Below, piece after piece: positions 10,053 to 22,829 of a DNA stretch of 64,000 bases. The stretch comes from Sporobolomyces roseus (Eukaryota; Basidiomycota; Microbotryomycetes; Sporidiobolales; Sporidiobolaceae): positions 3,658,001 through 3,722,000 of the forward strand of contig JADILM010000001.1 of NCBI GenBank assembly GCA_016617785.1, read 5' to 3'. Made by a program: the position numbers and the translations under genes. Positions within the stretch are counted from its first letter, which is position 1, and every line of letters begins with the position of its first letter. The notes below the pieces were generated by a model. That model saw only the letters and a program-made list of their open reading frames with translations, ran no database searches and was not told the DNA's origin.

Positions 10053-13000
10053 TCATTGGAGCATCTCCTTTAATTCCTCCACTTCCCTCTTCGTCCTCTC
10101 TCTGACCTTGTCTCTTCTCGCCTCTTCCTTGTCCTCTTCGTTGGGCGGGAAATGACCGCTGAGTCTCCTTCGTCTCAATCCAGTGCCATCGCTACCGTCG
10201 TTCGATGCAGAATTGTTGACAGACGAGGACGACGCGTTGCTGACGATTTGTCGGAAGGTGAGGTAGAGAACTTCCGCATCGGAGAGGAGAGTTTGAAGGT
10301 CGAGAGTACCGGAAAGCTCGACGGTGTATTTCAGAATCTGTCGGATTGAGGTATCTGTCAGTGCAGTCTGACGAGCTCAAATACGGAGAGACACTTACCT
10401 CGTCGAACTCCCTGAGGTATCTGATCATGACTTCTCGATTCGCTTCGAGGATTGCGAGAGCGAAGAAAAGGTGGAATCTAGTGCCGAAGTGATCGGTGAA
10501 GAAGACTTCCCACAACTTGACGGTATCTTCGAACGTGAACTCTCGCTTGTAAGAGGTGAGAAGCCATCGGTAGGCGAAGAACAGATTCAGAGAGTTGGTT
10601 TGCTCTAATCAAGTGAATTGTAGTCAGTTGTCGTCAAGGATCTTCGAGACGAGAATGATAATCCTCACCGAAATGCCGATATAACCCTCGATCCATCACT
10701 CGAATCAGACTTTGCAATTCGCTCAACTGCTTCTTCATCCCGAGTTGATCCATCCTGAAGTTGTCCGAGTTTCGCTCCATCACTGTTTCAAAACAGCTGT
10801 ACGCCAACCATTGTTCGCCGTCGAGGACCACGTAGAGTGGTGAGAACAAGTCCGACATTCCTTGGACGTAAGCTCGAGGTGAAGTTGTCGGATCGAGAGC
10901 GGCTGGTGTTGAGGAGTCGGAGGCGGAGGGAGGAGCGGGTGGAGCAGCGAAGACCCACGTCATGAGCACGTCGTGCGTAGCTCGTACGTGAGGTGTCGAT
11001 GGAGGGTGAGCTCGTCCGTCGTCCTCTGCAGCAGGAGCTCCCGGAACTGGTTCAGGAGTTGCGAACATTGGGTGAGTTCGATCTGTTCTTCGACAATCGA
11101 TTTCTGAGGGGAATGCGCTAAGGTCAGTCGCAGGTCACAGACCGAAGGATGAAAAGGCGAGGAGACTCACCGACTCGATGATCTTCCTCGAGATACCGCT
11201 CAGTCTTGTGTAATGCCTCATCGTTCATCCAGCTTCGTTTCGCCCTTTCGTACTCCGAGCTGTCACAGAGAATCAACTACGTCAACAGCGCTCCTCGGCA
11301 GATCGGCGGGAAGCGAAGAGCGACGCACCTCTTCTGTTCTGCCACAACTCTCCTTTCCTCCTTCGTACTTTCCCATCCATAAACACCGAGAAGGAATGGC
11401 CAGACCTCTTTCCGACAGTCATCATCCACCAGTCCTCGCTGAAAGATCCGTCGTTTCGCTTCAGGCTCAGAGACAAGCAGTTGACCAGTCGAGGGTTGAA
11501 ACCAAGCGTGCCATTCCTCGAGTGAGATCGGAGTTTTGGGTGCTCTTGTCGAACGAGGTTTAGCGATATGATATGTTTTCTGTGCGAAATGAAGTGTGTC
11601 AGTGCGATGAAAGAGAGGAAACTGAGGGTTGGGGACGAACCGAAAGAACCTCGAATACTCCCGTCTCTCCCATTTCATCCTCCAGCAAACTCGAATCATC
11701 CACTCCATACTCGGCTTTCCTGGCTCGTTCTCCTTCTTCTGCCACAATTCTTGCCCATTTCGCGAGGTAGACTCGAGCTCCGTCGTAAACCTGTTTCGAA
11801 GACTGACTAATCAGTACCTTAACAGATCAGAAGAGAGAGGAGGATCGACTGACTCCGACACCAGCAGACTCTGCCAAAGAAGCGATCTCGCCGGGAGCGA
11901 AAGCGAACTGAGCGATCGGTTTCGGAACGTGCTTTGCGAGAGGTTTAGCGAGGGGATGAGAAAGAACAGTTGATGCTGCTTGCTGTGAAATGTTCTTTGC
12001 GCTGTGTGTCATAGGGAACGAGTCAACATCGGCAAGGTCTGATCGCGTGGAAAGGCGAGTCATACCTTCTTGTGATTCGACTGAAACCGCTCAAAACGCT
12101 GAACGTGAGATTGTCCATACCACCGGAAGACGGACTTGTTGATCCTGTCCTCGAGGGAGCGTCGAGGTCGTCGGGCCAATCATTCGCAGCCGTAGATGAA
12201 GACGATTGAGAGACAGGAGAACTTTGATGTAAGATACTCGTTCTAGCTTGGTCTCGTTGCCGACTGCCTCGCTGTCCTTCTCCGACTCGAGCCCTGACTC
12301 CTCGAAGAGCTTCGTTCGGTACAGCATCCTCAGCATAAAGTTTGCCTTTCGTATGTGCCTCGAGGTCGATGGCCGAAGGATTCACGAGGTAGACTGATGG
12401 GTCAAGCTCGGAACGGAGGAGCCGTACTTGTCCCTTGACCTGAGAGAGGAAAGCTTCTCCCCCCCATGAGGGAGCGAGAGGCATGGGAGCCTGAGATCTG
12501 CCGCCGCCAACTCCCAATCCTTGAGCTCTTCGATCTTGGTCGAGCACGGTCGATTTCGACTCGTCGTCACGGAAGTGGAGAGTCGGTAACGTGGCGCCTC
12601 CGAAGAGCGAGATCGAGACGGTGCCGACCCATTTCGTTAGAGTTGGAGGCTGAACTTGGAAAGAATAAACGGCGTCGAGAGGATGGGAGAAAGCGTGTGT
12701 CCGAGGCGAAGTGGCGGGAAGCGAAGATGTAGGAGTAGGAGTAGGTGGCGCGAGATGTACGAGAATATCACGTTCGTGTTCTGTTGGGACGGTAAGGAGA
12801 GAGACATGATCGAGGTGAGCGAAAGAAGGAAACAATGCAATAGCGACTCGGAACTTACGGGAACTGAGCTCTACGAGTACATAGGCATCGAAATCACTCG
12901 TTCCTTGTACCATCTCTTCCGGTATCCAGCTGACCAAGTGTTTCCACCTCGATTGATCTCGCTCTTCTTTAACCCTGACCACCGATAAGAATCCAGCAAT

Positions 13001-13360
13001 GTTGTCTTTTTGGTATGGTGTAGGATACAAGTAGACTGCTGATTTGCTCCATAATAGTTCTGCTAGGTCTCCTTGTTCAGTTTGTGAAGGAGTTGAGGCA
13101 GTGTAGGGAGATGACGAGTTTGAAAGAGGATCTAGGGAGAGTTGAGCGAGGTGTTGAGCAGCTGCAGATGATTCTGAGTGTACTGGTTCATCGTTGTACA
13201 CTTCCACGAGATCCTCAGACTGTGACAGAGAGCATGAGTCGCGAAACAAGATCAAGGAGGAGAGACCTCAAGAGGTGGGGAAACGAGAGGGAGGACTTAC
13301 AGAGCGGCTAGTGATGTTCTTCCATACATTATCTGGTGGAGTACTTGGACCGCCGCCCAT
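10053..13360 (-). CDS. GYP7: Gyp7/TBC1D15-type Rab GTPase-activating protein
   Basis: Stimulates GTP hydrolysis by Rab/Ypt GTPases in membrane traffic (Gyp7 acts on Ypt7/Rab7-type GTPases). The N-terminal Gyp7-type region includes SAVYLYPTPYQKDNIAG and a PH-like segment. The TBC domain begins near LEEWHAWFQPSTGQ. It shows the arginine-finger motif IDCRRTDRTHPMF (about 11060-11095) and the glutamine-finger motif YVQGMSDL (about 10850-10875), so both catalytic residues are present. An Ala/Pro/Ser-rich insert separates the two fingers. The C-terminus (TDHFGTRFHLFFALAILEAN, then a charged coiled-coil-like tail ending EELKEMLQ) is Gyp7-like. The start at 13360 reads MGGGPSTPPDNVW, with a 60-nt first exon spliced to SEDLVEVYNDEPV. 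Many short introns. Confidence 0.88.
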
Positions 13361-13592
13361 CCTGCAATGTCGAACTGAGGCTTGAAAGTCAAAAAACTGC
13401 GAGCAACTTCCGCTCCTTTCACTGTCGCAACTTCGCCATGGGAAATTTCTCGCTTCATCTCGTGTGACTAGGGAGGAAGGGTTGTGACAGACGCAAGATC
13501 GATGAGCTCTCTTCGTCGGACGTACTCCCTCGTTTTCGAGTTTTATCGCAAAGCCAGAGCGATGAGTTGCAAAGGATCGCTAATCGAGCTAT

Positions 13593-14635
13593 TCAAGCTA
13601 CATCAGTCTTCTTCCTTCCCTCCTCCTCGTTCCAAGGGAAATCAAATGCAACTGCTCCTCCACTACCGACTTCTTTCCATTCTCGAATCGCTTTCAAAGC
13701 TGCTTGTCCCCAATCGAATCCAGCTTCCTCGTTCTTAATACCGTTGGCCGAAGCGGGGGACGGGAGGTGGGAGAACGAGGGATCGTCGACGAAGATGAGA
13801 AAGTTGCGGTGGGTCGCAGAAATGAATCCATGTTGGATTGCCCTGCGAGAAAGATTGGCTCTTGAGTGAGTTGGTTTGGGAACTCGGCAGAGACTATGCG
13901 ACTCACCCCTCGATGAATACCTTGAGAGGTGAGTAGAAGTCCTTGACGTTGAGGAGCACGACAGGCTTCTTCTGTACGCCAATTTGACTCCAGGTAGTCA
14001 TTTCCATCACTTCCTCGAGCGTTCCGAATCCACCAGGCAGTCCGACGCTGCCCAGAATCAACACTACGATATCAGCTACCATGTAGTGGCTGTCAAAAGT
14101 GGAGAGGGCACAACAACTCACAAGGCTTCGCAATTGTCCGCCATCATTTTCTTGCGCTCATGCATCGATGTACAGATGGTCTCAGTCTGACGAGGGTGAA
14201 GTCGAGAAGGGCGATCAGGAGCTTCCTTGTGAAGAAACTAGAGACGAGAACGACGGGGACGTCAGCGGTGAATGGTCAGTGAGACGAGTCTGGACTTGAA
14301 CTTACGGCGCTAGGCGTGATACCGTGAACGTATCCTCCGGCCTCGAGAGCTGAAGTAGCAACTTTACCCATCAAACCCTTCGTACCCCCGCCACTGGCGC
14401 AGGCAAGCAATGTCACCAAGGTGAAGACTCTGTGAGAGGCAAGAGGAACTCACTAGACGAGAGTCATTCCAGCTCCAGCTATAGCTCGAGCCAGCGCTGC
14501 AGCCGTCTCCTCGTAGACCGGATCATGGCCGGACGAAGAGCCGCAGAAGACCGTAATACCAGTCAAGAAGGCAGGTCGAGGAGGGGTTGGGAGCGCTTTT
14601 GACGTGTGTTGACCGTTGCTTTGAGAGTTGACCAT
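13593..14635 (-). CDS. LOG: LOG-family protein (cytokinin riboside 5'-monophosphate phosphoribohydrolase-like)
   Basis: LOG-family nucleotide phosphoribohydrolase, often mis-named lysine decarboxylase. Visible motifs are FCGSSSGHDPVYEETAAAL at the N-terminus, YGGGTKGLMGKVA spanning an intron, SMHERKKMM with the catalytic-site Arg, and the hallmark PGGFGTLEEVMEM. The C-terminus carries a fungal extension ending GRKKTDVA. Plant LOGs release free cytokinin bases from riboside monophosphates; the fungal substrate is not shown by the sequence. The start at 14635 gives a 180-nt first exon. It lies 232 bp downstream of the GYP7-like start on the same strand and is divergent from NAR1. Confidence 0.92.
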
Positions 14636-15783
14636 GGTGTCGTTTGTGCGGTTGAGGATATGGAGAGATTAGAGCGAATGTAGGGGAGAGGGGTGACGAG
14701 GGAGGTATGAAGAAGGGGAAAGAGAGGTGCAGAGAAAGAAGAAAAACTGCTGGGAAGAAACCAGCGAGCGGCTTCCCCCGCGACACGAACCTGCCACGGA
14801 GAGGAGATGGGTCACGACGGGGAGCTGCCCGATGCCCATCCCCACCTCTGGGCGAAGCATCCTCAGCAGCGTGGACGAAGAAGCTAGTTGAATTGAGCAT
14901 CTGTAGCCGATGAGGACGAAGCGACGATTCCATGCGACTCCGAAGTGGTTTCGAACGTTCACTTGCGGGCTTCACCTGCTGTGACGGCGCCTCCTCAGCA
15001 GTTGTGCCCAGACGAGGAACCGGAATTGACGAGAACCGTGAGTTGAATTGGACGAAGAAGAATTCCTTCCTATACTGAGTGGGTACAACGACTGTCTCCA
15101 GCATACTCCCGACGAGTTGCTGGAGTCCGTGAGGAGCGAGCGTGGGAGTGGAGCGGAGTATGAGGTCGCGAAAGGCGTGGAAAGGGCGAGAAATCTTTCG
15201 CTGGTTCGGTCGATGCACTATTGAGATACATAAGGGATGTAGAACGTTGTAAGGAGTGCGATGAACTGGACGTAGTCCTGATCTCTGCCTTGCTCCGTTC
15301 AGCCCGCAGATTACAACGCCCAATCACAGGAATTCTCCTCATCTCTGCCCGCACTACGTTCGACTTGTGAGCAACGCACTTACAGTCCAAACACATTCAT
15401 TCCTGTCCCTTCTTCATTTGCCGGTGACTTGCTTCGAGGGAGACTTATCGTGGGAACGCGAATTCGAGGGATTGTTGATTTCTTGGTCGAGTAGTCGCAA
15501 ATGTATCGAGAGGGTCGGAGAGCAGCTCTAATCTAAACTCCAGAGCTTTCCGAATGAATCAAAGTGAGTGAAGAGTGCAAGAGACGATTCCAACTTTTTT
15601 CGAACCTTAATCTCTTTCCTTATTCAACAATCTCGGCTTTCGACGTACACCCTCGAGCATCTCGCAGAACAGCTCATAACCTCCGATATCATATACTTGG
15701 ATCATCAGGCCGAAGCAGAACCCCTGAACAGTCAATTCGCCTCATCGCCTCATCGCTGATCTCAGCAGCTCCACCTCGAGCTC
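14636..15783. other. Divergent intergenic region between LOG and NAR1
   Basis: About 1.15 kb shared upstream region of two divergent genes. Open frames exist on the minus strand but show biased, unrecognisable translations and no start-proximal context; no gene is called. Confidence 0.5.
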
Positions 15784-18229
15784 ATGTCGTTATCATCTGG
15801 ACTCGTACGTTCCTCTTCCACTGTATATGCCCCAGAGTTTTCGAACAGCGAGATCTATGAATACATTGAGGGAAACAAGGGAATTCACGATTATATCATC
15901 CGAACAATCTGTAGAGACACACGAAGGGAACGGGGACGTCAGGCTGTCATCCGCAGACATGCTATTGAGCCAGAGTGGAGACGCTGATCTCATTTGCCCT
16001 TATTTGACCTAAATCGCAGACTCTCACCGATTTATCAGACTACCTCGCACCATCTCAAGCTTGTATTAAACCTGTCACTTACGTCCCAGACGAAGATTCG
16101 ACACCTTCCGCTCCGTCTCTTGACAAACCGGCAGCAGCAGCAGCTGTGAGTCCATATCTTGCTGTCTGAACTGCTCAGGAATCGCTTCGAATCTGACTCT
16201 CCCTCTAACTCCATACTGTACAGACTGAGATCGTGATAGGAGATGATTCGGGTTATTACGAGAAAGGTCAGAATGGGGAACAAGGGAAGAAGCTGAAGAA
16301 AGCAGAGATTACTCTCAACGATTGCCTCGCTTGCTCGTGAGTCTCAACTTCGCCTATCGGGAAGTAACTTCTTGCTGATCATGTTGAGCGATATCTAGCG
16401 GCTGTATCACCTCGGCGGAATCTGTGCTGGTCACGATGCAATCTCACGAAGAAGTTTATCGTGTTTTGGCCGAACAGCCCGTGAGTTCTCCTCCTCTCTT
16501 CCCTCACCTTCTCTCCAACTAACTGATTTCATCGCGTAGGAACTGACTCCCATCGCCTCTATCTCGCCACAATCGATCGCATCGCTTGCAGCACTCTACG
16601 ATCTATCCCTCGAATTCACAATGCGAGGTCTACGGCGATTCTTCAAAGAACATCTTGGATTTCGGTAAGTCCCTCATATCATTCTCGACAAGGTCATCTA
16701 CTCACTCAGCTTGAATGTGTAGTCTCGTCTTCGATACGACCTTTCCTCGAGCGTTGTCGCTTCTCGAATCTCGCCTCGAACTATCCGAACGGCGTTCTCA
16801 CGCTGCCTCGTCCTCATCCTCATCTTCCGCCGCACATACTTCACTCGAACCTCCGACAAAACTCAACCCTGCTTCTTCCTCTACTGCACCTCTCCCTATT
16901 CTCTCCTCCGCATGTCCCGGTTGGATTTGCTACGCCGAGAAGACACACGGAGATCTCCTCCCCTTCGTTTCATCGATCAAATCACCTCAGTCCATCGCAG
17001 GAGTCCTCGTCAAGAGCCCTCTCGTAGCTGGCAAATTAGGGAAAGAAGGAAAGGAGGTTTACCATGTTGCGGTTATGCCATGTTACGATAAGAAGCTAGA
17101 GGCTTCGAGACCTGACTTCACGACGAAGCACTCAGATCAAGATGGGAAGGAGATAGAAGTGAGGGACGTCGATTTGGTGTTGACAACTGGAGAAGTCGCA
17201 AGAATGATCTTTGACAAATCCTTCTCTTTCCGATCTCTCGCCAACTCTTCCTCAGATTCCCCCGCCCAATCCGACGGATCAGAAGAACTCGAATATTTCC
17301 CTTTCTCACACCTCACGTCCCCTCCCAGCGGTACCTCGAGTGGTTCCTACGTTCAAACTGCCATCTCATCCCTCATCTCTGCTCTTCCACGATCCGACTG
17401 GTCTTCACTGTCACTCACAACAAAGACAATCCGGAACGAAGATTATATCGAGTACACTCTCTACTCGGGACGGTCTGAGGGAGAGAGGGAAGTGGTTGGA
17501 AAGGCGGCGAAATGTTACGGATTCAGGAATTTACAGAATGTGGTGAGGAAGATCGGAAAGGAAGCTGGGATCAGTATGAGCCGAGGAGCAGCTGGGAAAG
17601 CGCCGCCTAGTAAAGCTGCTGCTGCACTCGCGGCTGCGAATGCCAAGAGGGCAGCGAGATTGGGGGGTGGAGCTAGTGCTAAGGGAAAGGAGAAGGAAGT
17701 CGAGTTCATAGAGGTTATGGCTTGCCCATCTGGGTGCGTCAACGGAGGCGGTCAAGTCGCACCGCCGAAAGAATCCCTTCGACAGAGGAAACGACGGAGG
17801 AGTTGGGGAGAAGCGAATGGAGTTTACGTTGGAAAAGTCGACGATGAAGGAATGCCGGATATCATGGAGGCGGAGAAACAGCAGATTATGGAAGGAGAAG
17901 TGAAACTGGTGATGGACGAAGAGGAGGATCGAGTGCTGAGTTCGAAGGATTGGGTGAAAGAAGTTGAGAGACGGTATTGGGGCGATGGAACGAGGGAGCA
18001 AGATACAGCAAGGGACGACTACGACTTCGACCTGGATACCCTCGACTCGTCAATCGTCCCGTACCTTCTCGCTCAACCAACCCGATCAGAAGAAGCGGCG
18101 ATGCAAGCTGTTCTCGATCGACTTCTCGCAGGCGTTCAAGATCCAGCGACGCAGCGTATGGAGCTGATGAGGACGAGCTATCGGGCTGTAGAAAGCGAGG
18201 AGGTGAATGGGTTGGCAGTCAAATGGTAG
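15784..18229 (+). CDS. NAR1: Cytosolic Fe-S assembly factor NAR1 (Fe-only hydrogenase-like)
   Basis: Component of the CIA machinery that passes Fe-S clusters to cytosolic and nuclear apoproteins. Exon 1 is just 21 nt (MSLSSGL) and is followed by a 215-nt intron. The N-terminal cluster ligands are SQACIKPV plus NDCLACSGC. Conserved H-cluster-like cysteines follow in SACPGWICYAEKTHG, AVMPCYDKKLEASRPDF and CPSGCVNGGGQ. Other family marks are FTMRGLRRFFKEHLGFR and DLVLTTGEV. Low-complexity Ser-rich and Ala/Lys-rich inserts are present, common in fungal homologues. The last exon (16723-18229) is long. The gene converges with TVP38, the two stop codons being 92 bp apart. Confidence 0.95.
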
Positions 18230-18321
18230 ATTGGCTGCAATCTCTCTTTCGCTAAATGAACTCGGAGGGAGAGTGATACAAGTACGGATTCAGTTCGATT
18301 TATACAAGTGTACACTGAACT

Positions 18322-19831
18322 CTATCGCGATATTGGGACAAAGGCAGATCCTCCCGAACTCGCCATTTCCTTTCCCTCGACTTCGCTCTCCGACGAATCG
18401 CTTCTTTCAGCTCGACTCGCTCGAGTGCCCTCATCTTGAGAGGAGAGCAAGCTCTGCTGCAGTCGTTCTCGGCTTCGCTGGTCTTCCTGTAACGTCATCT
18501 TTCGCTCCTCGTCTTCGGCGTTGTCGCTACCTGAATTGTCGTCTTCGAAGCTTTCCTTGCTTTGGCGACCTTCGCGCAATTCCGGATAGTATCGCCGCGC
18601 TCTCATGTAGACTTCATACAGCGCAATTACACCTGCGAGGTTTGTCACGACGAGGACGGTCATCGTCACCGCTAGGTGCTCCTGCGTGCGAGCGAAAGTC
18701 GACGAAGATCGATTCGTCAATTCCTTCGCATCAACGAAAAAGGTACAGTGACAAATGCTCACCTTCTCGTTATCAGGACTCGGCTCCCTCCCTATGAGAT
18801 CTCCCAGCCACACCGCTGACAGCATCTTCGGCATCGATAAAACGCTTAAATATCGAGAGGATCAGCTTCGAAGAGGAGAAGAAGGGTCGCTTGGCGGCTT
18901 GAGGACTCACACTGAAGCAAAATACTTCCAGAACGGCATACCCGAGATGCTTTGAGTCGCACTGACGACACGACCGGGAATGAACGAATCTGACGAAAAG
19001 GGTCAAAGAGTCAATCCGGACAAATCGTCGAAGAGGTTGCGTAAACGTACAACGGACGATAGAGAGACTGAGGAGTAGGTGGCTTCAGTCAGCAAGGTTG
19101 GGAAGTGGAAAAGGGGAAGTGACTGACAAGATGATCCCGCTCTTTCTCTGCATTCGAGCAACGCAAGCGTAAAACAAGTTCTTCTGCTCAATCCTGGACA
19201 GCAAATCTGCTTCAGCTCCGGATGTTTTGTAGCTGCGAGCTCAAGATTGTCGAGAAATGCTTACCTGGCCGCTTTCTCTGCGAAGAGCGTTTTGAAGACC
19301 CAGAAACACAAGCTTTCTCCAACAAGGACGGCTACCGTACCAGTGAGCAGGCCTATCTTGAGTCCATAGATAGCTCCGATAATGATGAGCACGACGGAGC
19401 GACCGGTGAAAGGAGGGAACGAGAAGAGCAAGATGAGGAAACTCGGCAAAAGCCAGGAAAAAGGGAAGTTGACGATCGCTTCTCGTTGTGGCGTGATCTA
19501 TTCGACGTCGAGGGCTGAACGTCAGCGAAATCATGTCATGCTCAGGAGCATTGAAAGCCGACGAGGTAGCTGACCTTTTCGACGATTGTGTCCCGAAAGA
19601 CCGCGAGAACGATAGCTCCCGCTATCGATATTATCGCCAATATCCACCAGACTGCTCTTTGCAATGTGAGTAACACATCTGAGTTAGATAGAGAGGTTTC
19701 TCACCGATATATTTCCTCTGCAGCGACTTCTTCACAATGCCTTTCCATCCCGTATCTTTGACCAGGTGAAAGAGATCCGATGCCGCTTCCTTATTCTCCT
19801 GCCACCAGCTGTTCGAACGTCTTGAGGTCAT
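18322..19831 (-). CDS. TVP38: TVP38/TMEM64-family Golgi membrane protein (VTT domain)
   Basis: Multi-span membrane protein of the VTT/SNARE-associated family, Golgi-localised in yeast (Tvp38). The start at 19831 reads MTSRRSNSWWQENKEA, with an amphipathic N-terminus before the first membrane segment (WWILAIISIAGAIVLAVF). The core VTT region is visible as FPPFTGRSVVLIIIGAIYGL followed by GLLTGTVAVLVGESLCFWVF. A last membrane segment (VTMTVLVVTNLAGVIALYEVY) leads into a long acidic, Ser/Arg-rich cytosolic tail that ends SGGSAFVPISR. The molecular role is not settled; lipid scramblase activity is known for related VMP1/TMEM41B proteins. Confidence 0.85.
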
Positions 19832-20147
19832 TTTTGCGAGTTTCGTTCAGTTCAGAGGGATGAGCGAGGTGAAAGACGGCAAGCTTTGAGGCTGAGGTCG
19901 CCGCTCGAGGAGGCTCCTGCTCGGTACTTCTGGGTTGCTCGAAGCCTCTATATGTCGATCGCGGGTGAGGGAACAGAGAAAAGGAGAGGGAAGAGGCAAG
20001 AGACAAGAGTCGAACGAGAAGTCTGTGCTCTTTTTTCTCCGTCAAATTTCCGCGGCATGGGGATCAATTCAGACTTTTGCTTCACGAACAGCAGATTCAG
20101 ACGTAGCCTGGTGTATCGATGAATCGAGGCATCGACAGGACAGCGAC
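19832..20147. other. Intergenic stretch upstream of TVP38
   Basis: Contains the TVP38 5' region and the left junction with the duplicated CPL1-like segment; nothing else is recognised. Confidence 0.5.
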
Positions 20148-20880
20148 AACGACGACGCGAACTGTTTGTAAGCTTCTTGTTCTCCTCTCTCTTCTCTTTG
20201 ATGGCTCGTCAAAAGCTCACTTATTATATTCTCTCTCATAGGGGTTTCCTCTACTGTCTCTCTGGTGACTTTACTACGACTCCTTCCAACACTTGCGGAG
20301 GTAAATCGACTCGAACTTTTCTTTCTCTCTCTTCTCACTTCTGACTCTTCTCTTCTCTTCTCTTCTCTCTCAGGTGTTGGCGCTTTCTGTCAGGATTATA
20401 CTCAAGGAGATCCATCGTTCACTGATGCCGACAACTATGCGATCTTGTGAGTTTTCACATCTCTCACTTTTCCCTCTCTTCGCACTTTTCGATTCCTCGT
20501 TCTCGACTTGTTCCCTCTTCAAACTCCTTTACTGACTCTCTTCTATTGCGCGCGTCTAAAGTAATCAATTTTGTTCGACGGGATAGTGAGTTTACTCTGA
20601 GATTCACAGACTTTTTTCCTCTTCTCTCCTTTCTTCCCTCGATACTGACTCTCCCTACTCCTCACTCTACTACACCCTTGTACGACGTAGCTGCAACTTC
20701 AATACGGGGAATTGTGATGTTCATGGGACTACTATCGGCGCCGACTGCTCCTCAGACAACCAATTCTTCTGCACTCAAACTTCTGCTCGTCAACCTCTCG
20801 CTTGCGACGCTGTCACTCAAACTTGTCAACCCAGTGGTCCAGTTCCTTCAGCTCGAGCTCGTTACCGTCGTACTATCGCT
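20148..20880 (+). pseudogene. Truncated CPL1-like gene copy (internal fragment)
   Basis: A 733-bp segment closely matching 27066-27803 of the full CPL1-like gene in exons and introns alike. Exons read NCL, GFLYCLSGDFTTTPSNTCGG, VGAFCQDYTQGDPSFTD, the 24-nt micro-exon at 20562-20585, then CNFNTGNCDVHG and onward to about PSARAR. Splice sites and frame are still intact. The signal-peptide exons and the whole C-terminal CPL1 domain are missing, and after about 20880 similarity ends and a stop follows (TGA 20897-20899). It is therefore a partial DNA-level duplication rather than a retrocopy. It lies upstream of the full gene, between TVP38 and the DUF2235 gene. Confidence 0.88.
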
Positions 20881-21027
20881 GGGGCGAGCGGACTCCTGAG
20901 GAACGAAGCTGCGTCGAAGCTGAACTCGAGCAGTTCGTGCGAAAAACGAGTCTTTGAATCATCCATAAATATCCCTACTGAGCCGAACTTTCCGTACATA
21001 CAACTCCCCTTGACGCACAGCCTCGCT

Positions 21028-22829
21028 CTATCTGCTCCGAGATTCTCCCGGCGAGTCCCCAGCTCCCCAAACTTTCTGCTCCATCGATCGCACCTCCTCC
21101 GCCATTTCCTTCTCGAGATCCAGCACAGCGCGAAGAGGGCAACGATCTCGGTGCCGAGGCGCAGTGCAGCTGATTTGAATAGTGGTCGTGCGGTGAACGG
21201 GCGAGTGAAGATTGTGACGGTCTCGAGCGAGTACTTTTGATTCGAGCGAAGAAGGCGTCGATAGATTCGGTTGGATTGGCCATTCGTCTCTGATTTTGGC
21301 CTCGAGCGGACTCAGGACGACGAATAGGTCAGGAGTAGTCGAAGGAGATGCCATGCGAAGGAGGGAAGGGAGATGTGAAGGAGTCTGCTGCAGTAGAGAA
21401 GGATGATAGGTTTGACAAGTCTTGCGGTCAAAGTGAACGGGGAGTGATCGAGTGCGATGGTGTAACAGGCGACCAGCTCCACTGCACAAGGCGAGAAGAA
21501 GGTCAGTCTCTAGGGCATGGACGAGGGTTTCTGCTTCTCGTGCTTACCGATGAGGAGTGAGGGCACCCCAAGATGTTGAGGGCTTCGTTGAGAGTGACTG
21601 AATGAAGTCGAGGTCTAACGAGAGCTCCTCCAGGTGCGAGCACAGCCAAACAAGCGAGATATCCGACAAGTCGTGAAGATTGTAACCTCCTCCGACATCT
21701 ACAAAACGAGTAGTTTTCGATCAGCCTTCGTCCCGTCCCCGTTTACTGGATTCATTTGCTAGTCAAGGATAAAGAGGGCGTACCTTTGTGACAGCCGGGA
21801 AACCAAACTTGCGAAAGAGCCTGTTCGTCAATCTTCTCGTCTCCGAGCTTGAAAATGATCGGCGTATACGCAGGTCGATCTTCGTTGACAGCGAGGGCTT
21901 GAAGGGTCCTCTTGATCGTAGGCTCGACCGTCTCGTTCGAGAAAGAAAACGGGTTGGCAGCGTCGGGAGTTGAGCCCGAAAGAAAACGAAACGGTGGAAC
22001 CTGTGCGTCTCAAAGCAACAAGAACTCGTCAGCCATCGATGCGAGAGATCAGGTGCTGTTAGCGAGAAAGGAGAACTGACGGTTTCGAATAAACCGAGTG
22101 TCCGAACGAGGAATCCACCTTCACTCGCCGCTATTTGCTCCTCTCTTCCCTTCCGTATTCGTTTGAGCATCTTCTCCAGCTCGTCGTGTCGCCGTCGACC
22201 ATGCTCTGTTGCTTGATCGCGATTTTCGCAAAGGAGATAGAAGATACGAGGGAACAAGTCGAGAGTCGATTTGGGTTCGAGAAGTCCGAGTAGCGAAATC
22301 AGCGAAGCGATGAGACGAGCGACGTATGCTCCGCGAGAGAAACCGAAGAGATAGATCTAACGAGAAAAGAGTTGCCAAGTTAGCGGAGAGACGAAGAAAG
22401 GGAAACGTGGAGCGAGAGGCTCACCTCGTCGCCAGTTTGGAAATTCGAAGCGACCCAATAGTACGTCTCTCTCACTTTCTTCAGTAGTCCCGATCCCAGC
22501 GCACCCTACATTCCGATTCAACGTTATCATTCCTGTTCCCCAAGGTGAAGGAGAGCAAAGACACTCACTTCGACCAGTCCAACGATCAATTCTTCTCCAG
22601 TTCCGACTCCATCGACATACAGCTTGATCTGTTCAATTGGAGGTGTATGTCGGATATCTTGTCTGTCAATCGCTTTGTATAGTCGAGAGATATTTGACAG
22701 TCTTCGAGGATCGTCTTGGAAGAGAGCAGATTGCCAGCTGTGTTTCGAGTACAACGTGAGCAACTTCTCGTCAGTGAAAGGAGATCAGATGCTTACGTTC
22801 CATCACAGCATACTATCAGTCGTCGCATC
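21028..22829 (-). CDS. DUF2235 alpha/beta-hydrolase domain protein
   Basis: Predicted serine hydrolase of the DUF2235 family, related to bacterial Tle1-type phospholipases; substrate unknown. The short first exon (start 22829) encodes MRRLIVCCDGT and splices to WQSALFQDDPRRLSNISRLY. The nucleophile elbow is FGFSRGAYVARL (GFSRG). The later conserved motif QVWFPGCHKDVGGGY is followed by LHDLSDISLACL, typical of the family. No signal peptide is seen. The C-terminus after the last splice is Arg- and Ser-rich and ends SPGESRSR; this last exon has the weakest support. The downstream neighbour is the truncated CPL1-like copy. Confidence 0.85.

Noticed and set aside
14523..15323. 266-codon minus-strand open frame upstream of LOG
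   Set aside because: It overlaps the first exon of LOG in another frame; the translation is biased and matches no family I know.
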